Shown here one piece after another: positions 63,017-64,000 of a stretch of 64,000 bases of DNA (position 1 is the first letter of the stretch; each line of letters opens with the position of its first letter). The translations under genes and the position numbers were made by a program. Location of the stretch: positions 34,814 through 98,813 of the forward strand of contig JABANP010000170.1 in NCBI GenBank assembly GCA_013115135.1, given 5' to 3'. The DNA comes from Perkinsus olseni. Taxonomy: Eukaryota > Perkinsozoa > Perkinsida > Perkinsidae. The notes under the pieces are model-generated. The model was not told the origin of the DNA, searched no databases, and saw only the letters and a program-made list of their open reading frames with translations.

Positions 63017-63324
63017 CGACAATCGATCACAGAGGCGGGCGCGGAATTGGTCTTGCGGGTTCGAATCCCAGGGCCGGCTTTTCTCCAGCATTTTTGTGAC
63101 CCGGCGCGCGATAGTTTGGGCTGAGAGACCACATAGAATCGTGGTGGGGAGGATCTGGTATTTTTTATAGAATATATGAATCGAGACCTTTCGATTGGTA
63201 TGCGTCCCATGAGTTCATTCAGCATAGTCGTGGAGAAATAATTTGAACGAACGAACGGACGAACGCACAAAAAAAGCGCAGAAGTGACAGTATATGCTAC
63301 GCTCGCTTCGCTCGCTCCGCAATT
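63017..63324 (+). mobile_element. tRNA-like SINE unit, third copy with a different head
   Basis: From about 63160 the body and tail are almost identical to the units at 52933-53545, ending GCTCGCTCCGCAATT. The head differs but again has a B-box (GGTTCGAATCC at 63058-63068) in a tRNA-like setting (GCGGGTTCGAATCCCAG). Different heads on one shared tail are typical of SINE subfamilies. Confidence 0.75.
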
Positions 63325-64000
63325 CATGTCAGGCTATGCGGTTCTGCTGATCTCGCTTGTGCTCGCGCCCTAGGTTTGGATTATTTCATCTTCCAGGGGA
63401 GGGGGATGTTGTCGCGTCGCAGGGGCGCACGCCATTGTCTGTGAGATTGTCTTCCTACGCTGTGCGCGTAGTTAAAGCAAACCGTCCGCCCCATATCGCA
63501 GAAGTTGCGAGACAAAGCTGAGTCGCACCGCCGTAGCTAGGCATCAGATCTAGTCGGTTCAGAATCTAGCCAGTCTATTGGTCGTGATTCGTGAATAGAC
63601 ATTTTTCTTCTTCCCCCTTCATTTCACTCATACGAGTTGTCGTGCCGGGGCGCTCCACTGCCTTCATATATGTAGTGTCGGGCGGCGTGGTGTGTGCGAG
63701 CTCCACCTTCACTCACAGCCTGTGAGTTGGAACATGATAATAGTAGTGATGGTCTGTTTCTCGCAGATCTCCGACTTGGCTATGCGATCGGTTCAAGGTG
63801 AACTTCAAGCTTGGCCCAGATCGCCTTGCCGATGGCATCATCGGTTGTCTTCCCTCAGGTCGCGCCAATCGAATACTTGGCACTGCAAGATATTCGAGTG
63901 ATGAGCGAGGGATGCGAACAGCATGATCGCACAACGGAGACACCCAGTCGCACTGGCTGGGGAGAACGGGACAATAGTGTGTGTCCCTGTCTACAAGGAG
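63325..64000. other. Window end, no assignable gene
   Basis: An ATG at 63326 starts a short signal-like peptide (MSGYAVLLISLVLAP, then TAG followed by GTTTGG). It could be the first exon of a secreted-protein gene running out of the window, but nothing downstream confirms it. Confidence 0.3.

Overview
The window looks like nuclear DNA of a protist, most likely a Perkinsus-type alveolate (inference from overall character; no rRNA or other marker is present). Genes are cut by very short GT-AG introns of about 40-60 bases, often starting GTGAGT. A flagellar gene (CFAP20) is present. Several gene families of secreted-looking proteins lie in recent tandem duplications, and much of the rest is retroelement, Helitron and SINE-like DNA. 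There are no operons, ribosome binding sites, CRISPR arrays or bacterial features.

Left part (1-19.7 kb), mostly single-copy genes: an S10 serine carboxypeptidase-like gene (minus), a DDHD-domain phospholipase (plus), two related small secreted-protein genes (minus) with a LINE tail fragment between them, a long intronless 1076-residue protein (plus) that has a decayed partial copy upstream, a CDK/MAPK-like kinase (minus), a coiled-coil protein (minus), CFAP20 (minus, five exons) and, divergently, a Mei2-like RNA-binding protein (plus, five exons).

Middle part (19.8-52.9 kb): a young LTR retrotransposon with identical 205-bp LTRs and one uninterrupted gag-pol frame sits inside the signal-peptide exon of a host gene, and one of its ends carries an inverted copy of the LTR end. 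Then comes a mosaic of segmental duplications. A block with a multi-exon gene, a small membrane or secreted gene and a large secreted-protein gene occurs at about 26.6-31.1 kb and again, damaged, at 37.6-42.2 kb. A second secreted family (331-351 residues, possibly a TIM-barrel fold) has two full copies (44.3 and 48.9 kb), one truncated copy (36.7 kb) and one inverted fragment (42.3 kb). The breakpoints of the two families are fused to one another, which suggests repeated unequal or ectopic recombination.

Right part (52.9-64 kb): two tandem tRNA-like SINE units, a truncated Helitron, and a BEL/Pao-like retrotransposon with identical 208-bp LTRs, a 4-bp target duplication, non-canonical AATTC...GAATT ends and a coding region split over several frames, followed by a third SINE-like copy.

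Exon boundaries were worked out by eye from splice consensus and reading frame. They are firm for CFAP20 and the Mei2-like gene and partial elsewhere.
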